NCBI GenBank assembly: GCA_019925095.2
Contig: CM034392.1
Location: forward strand, 11,489,887 to 11,553,886
DNA length: 64,000 nt
DNA from: Dendrolimus kikuchii
Taxonomy: Eukaryota; Arthropoda; Insecta; Lepidoptera; Lasiocampidae
Direction of reading: 5' to 3'
The notes under the pieces: generated by a model
Seen by the model: only the letters and a program-made list of their open reading frames with translations
Database searches by the model: none
Told to the model about the DNA's origin: nothing
Shown here: one piece after another, positions 1-15,035 of the stretch
How the letters are laid out: the number at the start of each line of letters is the position of its first letter
How positions within the stretch are numbered: position 1 is the first letter of the stretch
Made by a program: the position numbers and the translations under genes

Positions 1-1065
1 AAGGCCTAAAATGCTGTTAAACCGGTCCATGTTCAACAAGAATTCGAACTTACATTATTTGATGGAGAGGCGGTTTTTTTAACTACTACATCAGAATTAG
101 GTAGATATAAATGGCAATTTTATAAATTTGATTTTTTTACATTGATCCTTATAATAGTAACAAATATAAGAATTAATGTAGTTGAGACATAAACCGGCTT
201 TCTTTATGGCGATATCTGTATCGACGTCTGTGTTATTTTCTAACACGGAATACGTACTGCTAGAAAAATCCTCTAAAGCGAAGAGGATGTTGCTTTTTAT
301 AAATAGTACAATGTAATGTGAAGAATGATATATTTATTAAGACCTCTGAATGGATAATGAAGAACCTTGAAATGTATTATTAGTTGTTACGTTTGCTCGA
401 TATAGGAAGTAAGATAATGTCGTTTTATGTGATTATGATATTGGGGTCAATGAAAAGTGATAAAAATGTTATAATCATTAGATTATGGGATTATCATTAT
501 ATTACTATTATATATATTAATGATTACATTATTAACCGTTTCATAGTAGGTATTATTTGAATTACATGCTGGAAATGATTTGTTCATATACATATAAATT
601 ATTATGAAGCATTCTATTATTTTTACACTAATACTGATTCGGTAAAACTTGACTATCTTCAAAATATTTTAAGGATAAAACAAAGCATTGCATATTTCTC
701 ACTTTTGTTATTATTGATGATTACCTACAGTTCTTATATTTGTATTTTATTAAATCTTATTAAAACAGAGCATATATAGTATTATTGTATTAAGAACAAG
801 TCTGTATTGTGAAGAGATTTGATATGAATAATTACAATTTTCAAATAAGTCAACCGCGTTGCTGATGCCCTTTGTTCAAAGATTTTCTTAATAGTCATAT
901 CCCGAAAAATAAGTTGGTCTCTAAGACAAAATCAAAGAATGATCATTTTATACTACTCGATCTAGTTTCGGACTTTGCATCTGCGCACTTGAAATATCTA
1001 CCTTGTTAGCATCTTGAAATACTGTGGCACGTGGGTAATGAGTAATACCTAGTATACTCCTGACT
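1..1065. other. AT-rich sequence, no gene seen
   Basis: No convincing reading frame, splice structure or repeat structure was found here. Confidence 0.6.
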
Positions 1066-1345
1066 TCATCCAGATTTAGCGACTTCACCAGCGTGGAACG
1101 TTTTCGCGGAACCCTAATTTTAAAAGTAGCTTAAGTTACTTCTTATAATATCAGCTATTGGTCAGTGAAAGTCCCGTAAAAATCGGTCAACCGTTTCAGA
1201 GATTAGCCGGAACATCCAGACAAACAGACAAAATCGGTATCTCCTGGTTCAAATTATCCCCCCTGATTTTTTCACACTTTTATTTTGACATTATAAATAT
1301 ATACTTCAATTTTATTTATCTGCATAGATATATACCTAGATTTAG
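1066..1345 (+). repeat. Helitron-like dispersed repeat, copy A
   Basis: Contains TTTTCGCGGAACCCTAATTT, AGTTACTTCTTATAATATCA and CCGTTTCAGAGATTAGCCGG, collinear with 37405-37700. The frame at 1158-1514 is a by-product of this repeat and has no protein features. Confidence 0.55.
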
Positions 1346-1574
1346 TTTTTTTTATGAAGTTAAAACTACAGGAAATGCGTATTTCGTTCATTCTTCACTT
1401 CACTTTCGTATTTGGTTGGCATTTGGCTCGTTTTTTATCGAACCGCCATTACGAGCAGTGTCAGATGTGAAAAAAAAAACTATACCCTTTTACAAGCATT
1501 TATTTTACTTTTGACAGGTGGATGACGGATTACTTAGCAATGTCCTAAGTCCTAAGTTAAAATTTAATTTCTTA

Positions 1575-1665
1575 GTCTATGTACACCGCTTCGCAATGTG
1601 TTATTGCTTTTATGGAGAAGAAGCGGCAAAAAACTCCCCAGCAACAAGTCTAGCTAAAAATTGAT
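1575..1665 (+). repeat. Dispersed repeat, copy of 32853-32945
   Basis: GAAGAAGCGGCAAAAAACTC then CCCAGCAACAAGTCTAGC, repeated in intron 3 of the P450 gene. Noncoding. Confidence 0.5.
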
Positions 1666-2090
1666 AAACTAAAGTTTTTCTTATTTATTTTAATAAATTT
1701 TATACAGTAATGTGTTACACAATCACTTTACGAAGAATTAATGGAATTGTAGCAAATAGTGCATACTCAGTAAGACAGACAATAAAAAAAATAAAAATAT
1801 TATTATAGTTATAATAATGAGATGACGTACTAAAATTTTATACTGCAACATATCTCGTCGCTCACAACAATAAAGTATGTCAATTATATAATGCGTCTCA
1901 TGTGGGCTTTACTGTCAAGAAATATGTAACTTGATAGACGTCCAAACGTCAAAAGTAAAATAAAAGCTTGGAAAGAGTACAGGTATCTATAAGATATAGC
2001 GGTGGCATGTTAGGTAACAGAAAGAAAAAAAGGTGAATATGAATATAAAAAAAAAAAATGTTCGGCTGCGACTTAACAATCTAATACACA

Positions 2091-3425
2091 AATTTTAAGT
2101 TGTGGGTAGGCGTAGTGGATAGGGGGGAGATATACTTACCCCTACTACAATCCCTAAGGTCCGGAGGTCTTAATTTTTTTATATTTTATAAACATAACCT
2201 CACTTATTTTTGTTGTAAAATTGTGTCACTTTTGATAATAACAAACCGCGATTTTGAGTTCATGAATGTACTCACGAATTGTTTATGAATGTACTCACGA
2301 ATTACATATAACCGCCAGAACTTTTTGTAACACTAAAACTGTTTTTAATGTAGAAATAAAGTTTCAAATTTAATTGACGCATAACTATATCGATTCATTA
2401 AAAAGTGACAGTTTTTACTGTCACTTTTGTTTTAATGGCTTGGCTAACAAGGTGTGATGATTAGAATAAATTAATCGATATGTCATTAATACTTATCGAA
2501 TTCTAATTAAGAAATTTGAAATCTTGTAGCTCAAGATTTCGAATTAATTAATATATTGTTTTATATAATTTTCTGAAATCGATATATTTCTATGAAAAAA
2601 AATTATTGATAAATATTTTTTTTGCCGCCTTTATTGCCCCTTTTATTATCGCCATTTTATTCCTTTTCTTTAGTAGGTAGTTGAGTGAATATGCTTTGTT
2701 CTGTTAATTTTTGATTTTTCGGCGACTTGTGTTGTGTTTTATGATAATTTTGATTCTTTTTACGTTGACTACCGGCTTTTTTTTGGACTTTGTTTGGATT
2801 GCTTAATTTTGGACCTTGGCTTTTTTACTGGATTTTTTAGGGCGAGTGCCAGAACCAACTGGTAACCATTTACTATTTTTTTATACACATAAACAGTTAA
2901 GACGCCTTAAAAGTCTCGTATGAAACATTTGTTTTATTTACCAATTTAGTGGACGACTAGCAAGTTGGTTTTTAATATGACAATGAATCAATATATGAAT
3001 GATATCAATTTTTAAATACATTGCTAAACATTTTTTTTTAAATATAGGTTAAATATAAATTAATGCGATTACGTAAAAAAAAACAACGTCTTTATTGGTC
3101 GTCATTTTGAATGACTAGTGGTTACTCTTGTAGTGTATATGAATGTGCTCTATTGTGTTTTTCTTCATTTTTATCCAATTAAGCTGGTTTTCCGTTATTT
3201 TGGCTCTTTTTATGTTGATTACCGGTTTTTTTTTGAACTTGAAAGGATTTTTCAATTTTTAACCATAGACCATAGAAGTGCAATATTAGCGAAAAAATCA
3301 GTGAAAATAAGTGAGGTTATGTTTATTATAAAAAATATATTTCAACATCTCCGGACCTTAGAGGTTGTAGTAAAGGTAAGTATATCTCCCCCCCTCCCCA
3401 CTTCACCACCCCACTACTTAAAATT
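2091..3425. mobile_element. 1.3-kb non-autonomous DNA transposon with long imperfect TIRs
   Basis: The left end AATTTTAAGTTGTGGGTAGG and the right end (reverse complement AATTTTAAGTAGTGGGGTGG) start inverted repeats of roughly 150 bp. Shared blocks include GGGGGGAGATATACTTACC, CTAAGGTCCGGAG and AACATAACCTCACTTATTTT. A direct repeat (GTTGACTACCGGC at about 2765, GTTGATTACCGGT at about 3214) occurs inside. No transposase frame. No clear TSD. Short ORFs at 2100 and 3118 are parts of the inverted repeats. Confidence 0.6.
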
Positions 3426-3435
3426 CCTGTACTAG

Positions 3436-4070
3436 ATTGCTATACCTTTACCAAATGTTCAGAGACCTTTATTTTCTAAAATATAATTTTGTCTGTCTGA
3501 ATATAATTTTCATATACCTAACTTGAGCATTTAGGGATTGCTCATATTAATTCGCGTCTTGTATTTCATTATCTTCGTTTTTTGAGATATTTTTTCCAGG
3601 ATAGTGTCTATTTTCTTGTCATCACATGTGACTGAAATTCTTTGAGCCATTTAGTCGTGGAAAGGTAACCAAACAAGCAGAGCTACATTCGGAATTAACA
3701 AGCAATAACAGTTTTCCACGCGTAAACACTAGATGTTGTAATGTTACTTACTTATATAAATATAGATATGATATCTACTTATATAAATTTCGTGATAATC
3801 GGTTAATTCCTAACCCCTTAAAAAATAAAAAACAAACCAAAACTTATTTATATGTTTATTTTTTAGGTACATTCTGTATGCCGCTGGAACCGGTTACACT
3901 ATTTATCCAAATATGGTCTAAAAATGCAGTTTACGTGGAAAAGCAACTATTTTAAATTAATTAATTCTTTGAAACCTATCTTGCTATTTGTTATTGACAA
4001 ACTAAATATTCATTGAAGACCTTGTTAGATAAATATTTAATAGTATAACTTATACTCTGTGTTTGATTAA
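3436..4070. other. AT-rich sequence, no gene seen
   Basis: Nothing recognisable in either strand. Confidence 0.55.
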
Positions 4071-4071
4071 G

Positions 4072-4278
4072 CTATCGAATGATAGTACCTATCGTAATTA
4101 TTTTGTATTGTTTCAAGGGCTGGAGGCTTGCTAGCCTTCTTGGCCAATAAGCTAACTGATACAGTCCTACCGCGAATCCGCCTAGTATCTGGTGCGGTCT
4201 AACATTGTTTATTAAAGATGCCCAGGTTATCGTGATCTGATCATCACTGCCCGTAACTACTATTGTGGACATTTTCAT
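4072..4278 (-). CDS. Small hypothetical ORF, doubtful
   Basis: 68 codons starting MKMSTIVVTGSDDQ with a moderately hydrophobic centre (ILGGFAVGLYQLAYWP). No family recognised and no signal peptide. A perfect donor-like site (ATTAG|GTAAGTAC on the reverse strand near 4304) lies about 25 bp upstream of the ATG, so this frame may be intronic. A TATTTAAGG box at 4678-4686 could be a promoter in either direction. Kept only because composition differs from the flanking AT-rich DNA. Confidence 0.15.
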   Translation of the reverse strand: MKMSTIVVTGSDDQITITWASLINNVRPHQILGGFAVGLYQLAYWPRRLASLQPLKQYKIITIGTIIR

Positions 4279-4954
4279 AACGACGAGAAACTGTACTTAC
4301 CTAATGTTGTACAATGACGAACTACATATATGTCGGGTTCACGCCGAGAGAGCGAACGAATGCCGCTTCGAAAATAACAATCAATCTGAAATATTATAAT
4401 CAAAGTTAATTACACTAGAATTATTACAATTACGATATTAAATATTGCACACTAATACACAGAAATATTAGGACAACTCAAAGAGTTGCATCCACGCTTG
4501 TCAGGTGTCGAGCAGCAATTTGCCCTCCAAGAATACTGCGATTATCAAGCAGTACTTATCGACCACAATATATTATGTGCTCCTCGTCCAAGCCTGTCAA
4601 TGTAGATTGTCCGTTGAAGACTTGGTTGTAGACTCGTAGACTGTCGGTTTAAGACTCTCCTCTGCCCGAACACCGCGTATTTAAGGTCCTCGTAGTGCGC
4701 TGCAGTGGCAATATCCGGTAGTGCTGTGGCGCCACTTCAGTTTCACTTCCTTCCTATAACCAACTTCCGCCATCCGTATTAACTTTCAATATCCGGTTAC
4801 TCCATTTTCGATATCAGTTAGCTTAATAATAAATGCTTCTACGTTGACATCCGGCTAAACAACTTCCGATTACTACATGAAAGAATAATCTATCCGGTTA
4901 TTGACTACTTGCGTCATATGGTTATTTTATAATAACAAATACGATTCCTACATA

Positions 4955-5165
4955 TATATACTAGCTGTCCCGACAGACGTTGTTCTGCCCTGAAAAAATA
5001 AAATTTAGGACCCGATTGCAGCGCCATCTACCGGGTCCAATTGTGAATCTAAACCAACCTCGAATCCACTTGAACACACACAAAAAAATTCATTCAAATC
5101 GGTCCAGCCGTTAAGGAGGAGTTCACTGTCAACACACGTACAGAAGAATTCTATATATAAAGATA
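4955..5165 (-). repeat. Helitron-like repeat with CTAG end
   Basis: On the reverse strand it ends GGCAGAACAACGTCTGTCGG then GACAGCTAG|T, related to 33725-33885 and 57045-57565. It includes TAACGGCTGGACCGATTTG. Confidence 0.5.
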
Positions 5166-5255
5166 TGTCCTAAAATGTTTCGAGGAGGGCAGGATAAAAA
5201 ACCAGGACAATTTGCAACGGGTTGTCAAGTAAGGCGTTGTCTATATTATATTACA

Positions 5256-5282
5256 TAGAATGAAACCAAAGTACTGTATTAT

Positions 5283-5338
<56 letters not shown>

Positions 5339-5359
5339 CAGTACTTTGGTTTCATTCTA
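5256..5359. repeat. 104-bp palindrome with an (AT)n core
   Basis: TAGAATGAAACCAAAGTACT and the next 8 bp (5256-5283) are perfectly inverted at 5332-5359. The 48-bp interval is almost pure AT repeat and itself self-complementary, so the whole block can form a single long hairpin. Confidence 0.9.
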
Positions 5360-5365
5360 TATATT

Positions 5366-7065
5366 CATATAGAATAGAATATACTTTATTGCATAACATT
5401 AAGATACAATTCAAGAAGTTTAAGTACCGAAGACAATAGGCGGTCTTATCACTAAAAGCGATTTCTTCCAGATAACCTTAGGACGGATTAGAGAAAATTT
5501 ATGTAACATGTGGGTTTTGCAATATAACTAGAATAAAAATAAAATTATATATAAAATTTTGAAATGGCAAGTATAATAGACATAGAAATAAGACAAAAAT
5601 ATACATATATTGATATATACATAAATAATAATCATATTAATAATGTAGAGAATTACGTAAATATGGGACAGATGGAGATGTTATGAATGACTTTAAAGCC
5701 CGAGGTAATAATCCTTCACGAGTCTGTTGAACGCCTGAAGAGACTGGGCACGCCTGATTATCACAGGTAGCGCATTCCACAGGCACACTGCATGAACTGT
5801 GAAGGATTTATTGTAAAATCGCGAGTGATTTACAGGTGTTTCCAGACGTATGTTTTCCGATGATCTGAGGTGATAAGTATGACTAAGGTGTAGACATTTA
5901 AAACGCTCCTTGAGATAAGGAGGAGCTTTAGGATTAAATAGTACATTATATAGAAGGGACAGAACATGAGCATTCCGACGAAGACGGACAGGAAGCCACT
6001 TGAGTGTAATACGAAATTCTGAGACATGATCATATTTACGCAAACCAAATATGAATCGGATACAAAAGTTATGGAGTCGCTCAAGCTTATTAAGTTGGCT
6101 TTCGGTGAGATTAAGATAGCTGACATCGGCTTAATCTAAGATTTGGAGTAGGAGGGATTTTACAATTTCAATTTTAGTGGTGTGAGGTAAGAAGTTTCGC
6201 AACCTTCTTAGTGAAGCTGCTGACGCAAACAACTTTCCGACTGACCTCTTTTAGTTGGGGATCCCAGAATAGAAAATTGTCAATGTGAATTCCCAGGTCC
6301 TTCAATTTTTCACAGAAAGGAATGGTAACACCGTCAAAAGGAACCTGGGGTAGAGTAGGAAGCTCAACTTTAGGAATCATCCTGGAGCTACTCACAACAA
6401 TGGTCTGAGTCTTAGGTGGATTTACAGTCAGTCTAAATGCCTTACTCCAATCTAATATATGCCGTAAGTGTTGGTTTGTAAAGTCAACAGCTTCACCTAC
6501 GTTGTCAATTGAAGCATGAGTATAAATTTGAAGGTCATCTGCATAAAGGTGGTAGGAGCTTTGAAGGTTATGAGAGATAGAATTGATAAAAATGGCGAAG
6601 AGCAAAGGAGATAAGACGCCACCCTGTGGTAAACCAGCAGCAGTATTGCACTAAGTGGAGAATGCATCCTCAGTGCCTAAACGTTGCTGGCGACCAAACA
6701 CGTAACTGCGAAATCACTCAACTGCCGTTGGAGATATGTTAAGAGTGCTTAATATTGCAAGTAGTATATCAGTCTACGGTGTTAAATGCATTACTAAAAT
6801 CTAGTAAAGTCAGTACTGTAACTTTGCCTAGCTCCATAGCTTGTCTGATATCATCGGTAACTTTAACTAAAGTAGTACTATGGCCCCGGTCGAAAGCCAG
6901 ATTGGAGAGGATTAAAAAGAGAATGAGCGTTAAGGCATTTGGAAAGCTGGCTATTAATTAGACGTTCGAGGACTTTGGAGAGGAAAGGTAAGATGGATAT
7001 GGGACGGTACTCAGAATAAGAAGCAGGATTTCTTGTTTTAGGAACTGGTATATTTTTTATTTTTT
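5366..7065 (-). pseudogene. CR1/Jockey-type LINE, 5'-truncated and decayed
   Basis: Read on the reverse strand: PVPKTRNPASYSEYRPISIL (about 7060-7000), LDFSNAFNTVD (about 6800), GLPQGGVLSPLLFAIFINS (about 6620-6570), YHLYADDLQIY (6520), then a C-terminal domain to LVKDYYLGL* (5693). Stops and frameshifts between the blocks show it is inactive. A 3' UTR continues to about 5366 and ends TGCAATAAAGTATATTCTAT with ATTCT units. The endonuclease and ORF1 are absent. The 5' end abuts an (AT)n tract. Confidence 0.8.
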
Positions 7066-7081
7066 TTGATTTAATACATAT

Positions 7082-7084
<3 letters not shown>

Positions 7085-7151
<67 letters not shown>
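7085..7151. repeat. (AT)n microsatellite
   Basis: About 66 bp of AT dinucleotides between the truncated end of the reverse-strand LINE and the forward-strand RT/nuclease element. Confidence 0.97.
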
Positions 7152-7156
<5 letters not shown>

Positions 7157-7237
7157 CTATATATACTAGTTAATTATGTAGCAATAAATTAAAAATAAAA
7201 AACCAAAGACATTATAACTAAAATACATTATGTAGCA

Positions 7238-9748
<2,511 letters not shown>

Positions 9749-9839
9749 AGAATGCTTCACTTCACATAACATATATATAAGTACATTAAACTTAAAAACA
9801 TTGACTATCCGTACAGTCATTATTGTTTGATACATGTTC

Positions 9840-11489
9840 TAATGAGAATTTATAACAGGGGGGAGTTTTTTATGGGACTATTTGCTATAGCTTAGGGACA
9901 AATAAAAACGCTAGACTCGTTTTGAATTAATCAGTTGTGAATACAATATTCAAAACTAGTTAAAATCGAACTTGCGAAATTAACTTGCGATCGAATTATT
10001 GTATAAAATATATTATAATTTAAATAAAATTTTAAAAAACGTTTTAAAATATTAATATGTGTTATTTTCTCAATACAATATTTGGCCATTATATAGCATA
10101 ATGTAACGGCCAAATATTGTATTAAGATACATAATTAACATAATATAATGAATAGCATAACAAGAAGTATATGTCCAAGCAGGTTTGGACAATACATATC
10201 ATTAGCACATACAAATATACACAAAAACACACACATCACAAATACGTGCACACATTACACTAAGTTTCATTGTAGCTATAAGCGTATTAGGTAATGTCAG
10301 TTTTCTGACACAAGTATATTTATACTAAATAGAAGGTCCCAGCTTATACAATTTTATAAGTAACTAGCTGATACCCGCCCGCTTCGCGTGCCATAAAATC
10401 CATTCGTAGCTGACCTCTAGTTGGCGAAAGGAAGGTCCATGCCAAATTTCAGGTCTATCTGTATTATAGTTCCTGAGATATCGTGATGAGTCAATATATA
10501 CGTGGATTTCAATTATATAGCTATATATGTATAAATTATAAGTTTATTCGAAAAGAACTTATCATATTATTTCATTGAATTTTTGATAATTTAAAATACC
10601 AATAAATTAAAATTTTATTTTAAATATACATAAATTGAACCGGTTTTCCTAAAGTTCAGGCGGTGTTCCTAAATAGTGAGTAGTAGAGTGCGATATTGCA
10701 AAAATAACTTAGCAGACCGAAAACTAAATGTCTTATAAGATATAGTCAATTGCTAGAAACTATTTGTGGCAATGTTTCCCGATAAGCGAGTTACATAAGT
10801 CGGATCACAACGTAGAACGCAATACCGCCTAATCTTATGTTGTTGATAGGAAATAACGAAATGCGATAACTATAGTAGCGCAATAAATTGGTGTTGTAAC
10901 GATAAAAGGGACGGTCATTGAACTTTTGGCCGAGTGCATAGCGTTCGTACCACGTGACCGGCAAATTTACTCACTACGAACCTTGGTAAAACCTTCGCGC
11001 AAATTCACTTTAACAATATAAATAAATTTATCAATATTTTCCTAGAACGTCTGGTATTTTTCAATCAGTTTTGTAATCCGTGCTGTTATAATAAATTAAT
11101 TAAATATAGGGGATAGTGGGGCGGGCGGTTAAGGACAAGGGCAGTTTAAAACAGCGTCGAAATGAATAATAAAATATTATTTTCTTAAATTTCTAAGCAC
11201 ATTATTTTACCTACTACCAAAATAACCACAGTCTAATCATATCCTACGGCGTCGTTTGTAAGCGTCGCCTAAACTCGAGTATTACAAATTCGTTTATATT
11301 CTATTTTGACCAATAAACGTAAATGTTTCAGAAAAAAAAGTGAAGAAATATTATATATCATTTTTATGTATAACTGGATATGCCAGCGACTTTTCCCGCT
11401 TGACAGGTAACGTAGATTGCAGTTACTTTGCTTGTATTTAAATTCAAAGGGTATTTTTAGCCGGGCAACGTATTTAGTATGAAAATTCA
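9840..11489. other. AT-rich sequence with a Helitron-like fragment, no gene
   Basis: A fragment at 10365-10500 reads CTAGCTGATACCCGCCCGCT then TCGCGTGCC and resembles Helitron/Lep1-type termini. A hairpin is at 10072-10123. Otherwise nothing. Confidence 0.5.
10072..10123. repeat. Perfect 16-bp inverted repeat, 20-bp loop
   Basis: AATACAATATTTGGCC at 10072-10087 is exactly inverted at 10108-10123. Could be the two ends of a tiny MITE or a cruciform. Confidence 0.85.
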
Positions 11490-12150
11490 TGTATTCCAAA
11501 GTTTCCCCTAAAAACCCGGGATAAGTAATGTTACTAAAGGTATACATAACTACATATTTACTAAATATGTCTTATAAACAGAAACTGTCATATCATTCTA
11601 GTGTTAATATCACGTGGTTACGATATTAGGAAATCCCGAGAAATATAGAAAATCTTATATTATATTGTTTAAGTATCAATCGGATCCGAATCAGATAATT
11701 TTAATGTATACTACGTACTTTAAATTTCCCGGGATAATTCACCGGAAAATAAAGTATTGAATCACATGAAAAATCAACAATCAACTAATTTATACTATTC
11801 GCGGGAAAATTCCAGCTGGATTCTCGAGATAAAAAAAATCACCTGTTTTATTACCTAAAATTTTCAATGTGAAAAAATCACATTGGAATACGATTTTATT
11901 TTAATCGAGGCATTTTAAATCATTCTCAGAAAAATTCCCACGGGATTTCCCGAATTAAATGTAACGCAGATTTTAAGTCCAAGAATTTGCTGTCGATTAC
12001 TTCATTGATCATTGATCTAAATGAAAATCGGCCCAGTAGAAAAACTACTTGCTTTTTTAGTACGTAAAAAGCGTGAATCCCAAAAAAACAGACAAACGGA
12101 CAAGAAATCTAAAAAAAGTTGCACCGTGTTTTTCCTCTCTCTCTCTGTCG
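11490..12150 (+). repeat. Helitron-like/Lep1-type repeat, diverged
   Basis: CCCACGGGATTTCCCGAATTAA, TGTAACGCAGATTTTAAGTC and AAATCGGCCCAGTAGAAAAA match 48600-48720. It continues with AAACAGACAAACGGACAAGA and a short CT tract. Confidence 0.5.
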
Positions 12151-12999
12151 AGTATCTGTTTAAATATAAATGATGAAAGACAACAGTTATGAAAGAAGAC
12201 AGGCTATATCTGAGATTACTATGAGAGTGTGCCGCACCTCTATACTCAGAACTCACATGATCATAGTAATGAACCTTATCATCAAATAATAAATGTTTTT
12301 AGGTATGTAACATATTGTGGAGTTTTTATACTCCTTTTCTTATTCATTATTCAAATTCATAAGTCTGTTTTAAATAATATTCATTCAGAGATTTTTTTTA
12401 CACAATCGTTACCTCTGCATGCAATATTTTTATTTAATCTGAGTTCATGTGAGCAACCTATGTAATAAGCAAAACATGACGGCTCATGCAATTTCAAATT
12501 ACACATATTTTCAGTAATTTTTCTCATTGCAATTTATTAGAATATAAACGAATACTCTCCATCTGCATATATATCTAAATTATTTTTTTCGTTATACCTA
12601 CTTCAAAATTTTAAATTGAATTGTGTTATTTTTTCAGGCAGTAAGATTAATACCTTGGAGCAATAATGTAAACTGTATTTTAATTTGCTCGAAAAAAATT
12701 GCAAACATGCTTCATATAAATACATTTTAATTGTATGCCAAGTCACTTCATGTCGGGCTAATCACAAAAGGTTCTTAGTTAAACAATAATGCCCTGTATT
12801 GTCTCTTTCAATATACAATTCGCACTAGACATGTATAGCGGACCGATTAAACAAGTCTAGCCCATACACATTTATACTTATGTGGGTTTATTTTTTTCAA
12901 ATATATTAATATCATTCATTACCTGTTGGTGGAAATATCATTCACTCAATATTGAATATTTTTGTATTGTAATTCTTTCAAGACCACGGGCCATAAAAA
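12151..12999. other. AT-rich sequence, nothing recognised
   Basis: Short open frames on the + strand (12229, 12882) lack any protein feature. Confidence 0.5.
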
Positions 13000-13800
13000 T
13001 GGCCCGGACTTTTGGGGGGCTTGCGTGGGGCCATGGGAAGGCCAACACGTTGAGGCCCCTTGACTAATTTAATGTAAATGTAGCGTGACAGTGACCGGCG
13101 ATTATCCCTGTCCACACCATATAGTAATCCACCCAAGGACAAGCCCCGGCCAGTGTAGGACTATTGTGGGAAATGAGGACAAAAAATTCCGGGCTATTGT
13201 GGTGAACTGCTAATGGTACTAGGGGTCTGGGAATATGGGGACTATGGCGTCTGCCCGTCGCAATCTTCAGAGAACATGGAAAAATGGGCAGACGGTGACT
13301 CGCCACTCCCTGCATGGGCCCCAAAAAATGCCATAAAGACAGGGGCAACATTGGTGTGAGTGGCTAAGGGGTGTAGAGAGGTGGGCTGCAGGTTCACCGA
13401 AGCTACTTCTGACGTGATGCCATTTATCACTTCCACCCCTGGAGCTTGAGTCTTAGATCTAGCGAACTCCACTCCGTGCCGGCTGGCTAAGGCAAGCACG
13501 GAGGTGGGGGCTTGTCTCGGCCCCCGGAGTCAGGTACGAGGTGTCGCTACTCACCTAAGGCTTTGCCACAAAGCCCCCCTGCGGGTATTGTATACGTATT
13601 TTAATTATTATTATGTGTTTTTTATGACATTTTTTGAATTATTATAATGACACTGTTTGTACTACATATAATTATATTTATTATTGTAATTTTTCTATGC
13701 CTAACTGGCCAAACATGATGCACATTTACCTTTATACCACCATGCATACTCTGGTATGTAAATACTCATGTTTAAGAAATAAATAAACTTTGACTTTGTG
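13000..13800. repeat. GC-rich transposon fragment
   Basis: A 560-bp GC-rich block (13000-13570) in AT-rich DNA with GGCCCCCGGAGTCAGGTACG and TTTGCCACAAAGCCCCCCTG, followed by an AT-rich tail ending AAGAAATAAATAAACTTTGA. It looks like untranslated LINE sequence, possibly a 3' UTR with tail in + orientation. Reverse-strand frames at 13064-13499 have no recognised domain. Confidence 0.4.
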
Positions 13801-14060
13801 AAATGAGGATATGATTTAATTCTACAAGCATTATATTTTGATATAAATAATGATGCAGCTATAGATCATACAAAACAGTAATTACCACTGTTCTGTATGT
13901 TAAGTTTTTGTGTTCTTTATACTGGGTGGTTAATTCAGTATAAGAACCGCCTCTCAAAGGACAATATTTATTTATATCAATCTCTAAATGTATTATAGCA
14001 CGAAATGACCAGCGCGAGTACAGTGATCAAATTCAGTTACTTTTTCTTTTAAAACATTTA

Positions 14061-14330
14061 GGGCTTTACTTATAATCGTTTCTTAAATTTAAAGAAATTG
14101 CTTAGCAAGTAATAAGTGAAAATTTTATAAACTCCTCTTTAGTAGAATATTTTGGGTAAAACCTACATTAATTATTCAAATTTCGTTTATCTATGCTCCT
14201 CTTAGGTAAACAACAGGTAATACACGTTTATAAGTGAAAAAAAAGATATTCATTGATTAGGGTCTGCTTCTGATTCTACTACCCAAGAGATGCCTAATCG
14301 TTTCTTAACGAGTTTATTATAAGTAAGGCC
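14061..14330. mobile_element. 270-bp MITE, copy 1
   Basis: Terminal inverted repeats: left TTTACTTATAAT within GGGCTTTACTTATAATCG, right ATTATAAGTAAGGCC. Close copy at 39023-39295 (TAGTAGAATATTTTGGGTA, GATATTCATTGATTAGGGTC). Confidence 0.8.
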
Positions 14331-15035
14331 GTTAGTGTATGCAAATAAAATAAGATTTAAAATCGGATAATGGTGAAGTTGAATAAAAAAACGATCGTTT
14401 TAAAGTAGTTTTACTATGGGGGGGGGGGGTGGATATGAGGTTCATTTTGGAAGAGGGGTCTCTTGCCCAAAATAGTTAGGACATCCATGGTTTAAACGAT
14501 ATTTTTAACAAAATTATTCATGATGCGTTAAGTAGTTTTTTGACAAATTTAGTATCAAATAAATGTTTTTCAGGGCTCCGTATACAAACATAGATAACGT
14601 TTGTCATCTATACAGAACTCGTTACTACGAGTAGAATTACACACGCTTGCATATTTTTTAAATTTTTCCATAGACATAAAGTCATTGAAAAAAGTATAGA
14701 CTTTCTGTCTATAGATAATTATTGCAAATGTTTTAATGTCTACGTCACATTTACAACACTTTCGTTCGTTTCAAGTTTTCGTTAGTCGCCAAAAAAATTG
14801 TTTGTTTGGTCTTAATGTTTTAATATTTGGCTTCTTATTTTTCTATATCAGCAAATTGGAATAAATATTTATTGTTGTTGGTAGTTTAAATTTACATTTT
14901 AAAATCGATTAATAAAATAGTTTATTTCCAGGAATGACGAGTAGATAACTTATAACCACTTTTAAAAGAACAGGCATTAAAATGAAGTCCCCTTAGTTTT
15001 AAAATATCACTATATAAATAATTTCGATTTCTGTT
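14331..15035. other. AT-rich sequence, nothing recognised
   Basis: Includes a G11 homopolymer around 14420. No gene signal. Confidence 0.5.

Noticed and set aside
1158..1514. 118-aa forward ORF
   Set aside because: Lies across a Helitron-like repeat shared with 37405-37700 and has no protein features.
4678..4686. TATTTAAGG as a firm promoter
   Set aside because: Reads TATA-like on both strands and no convincing gene lies on either side.
6755..6961. Forward 68-aa ORF
   Set aside because: Antisense to the LINE segment containing LDFSNAFNTVD.
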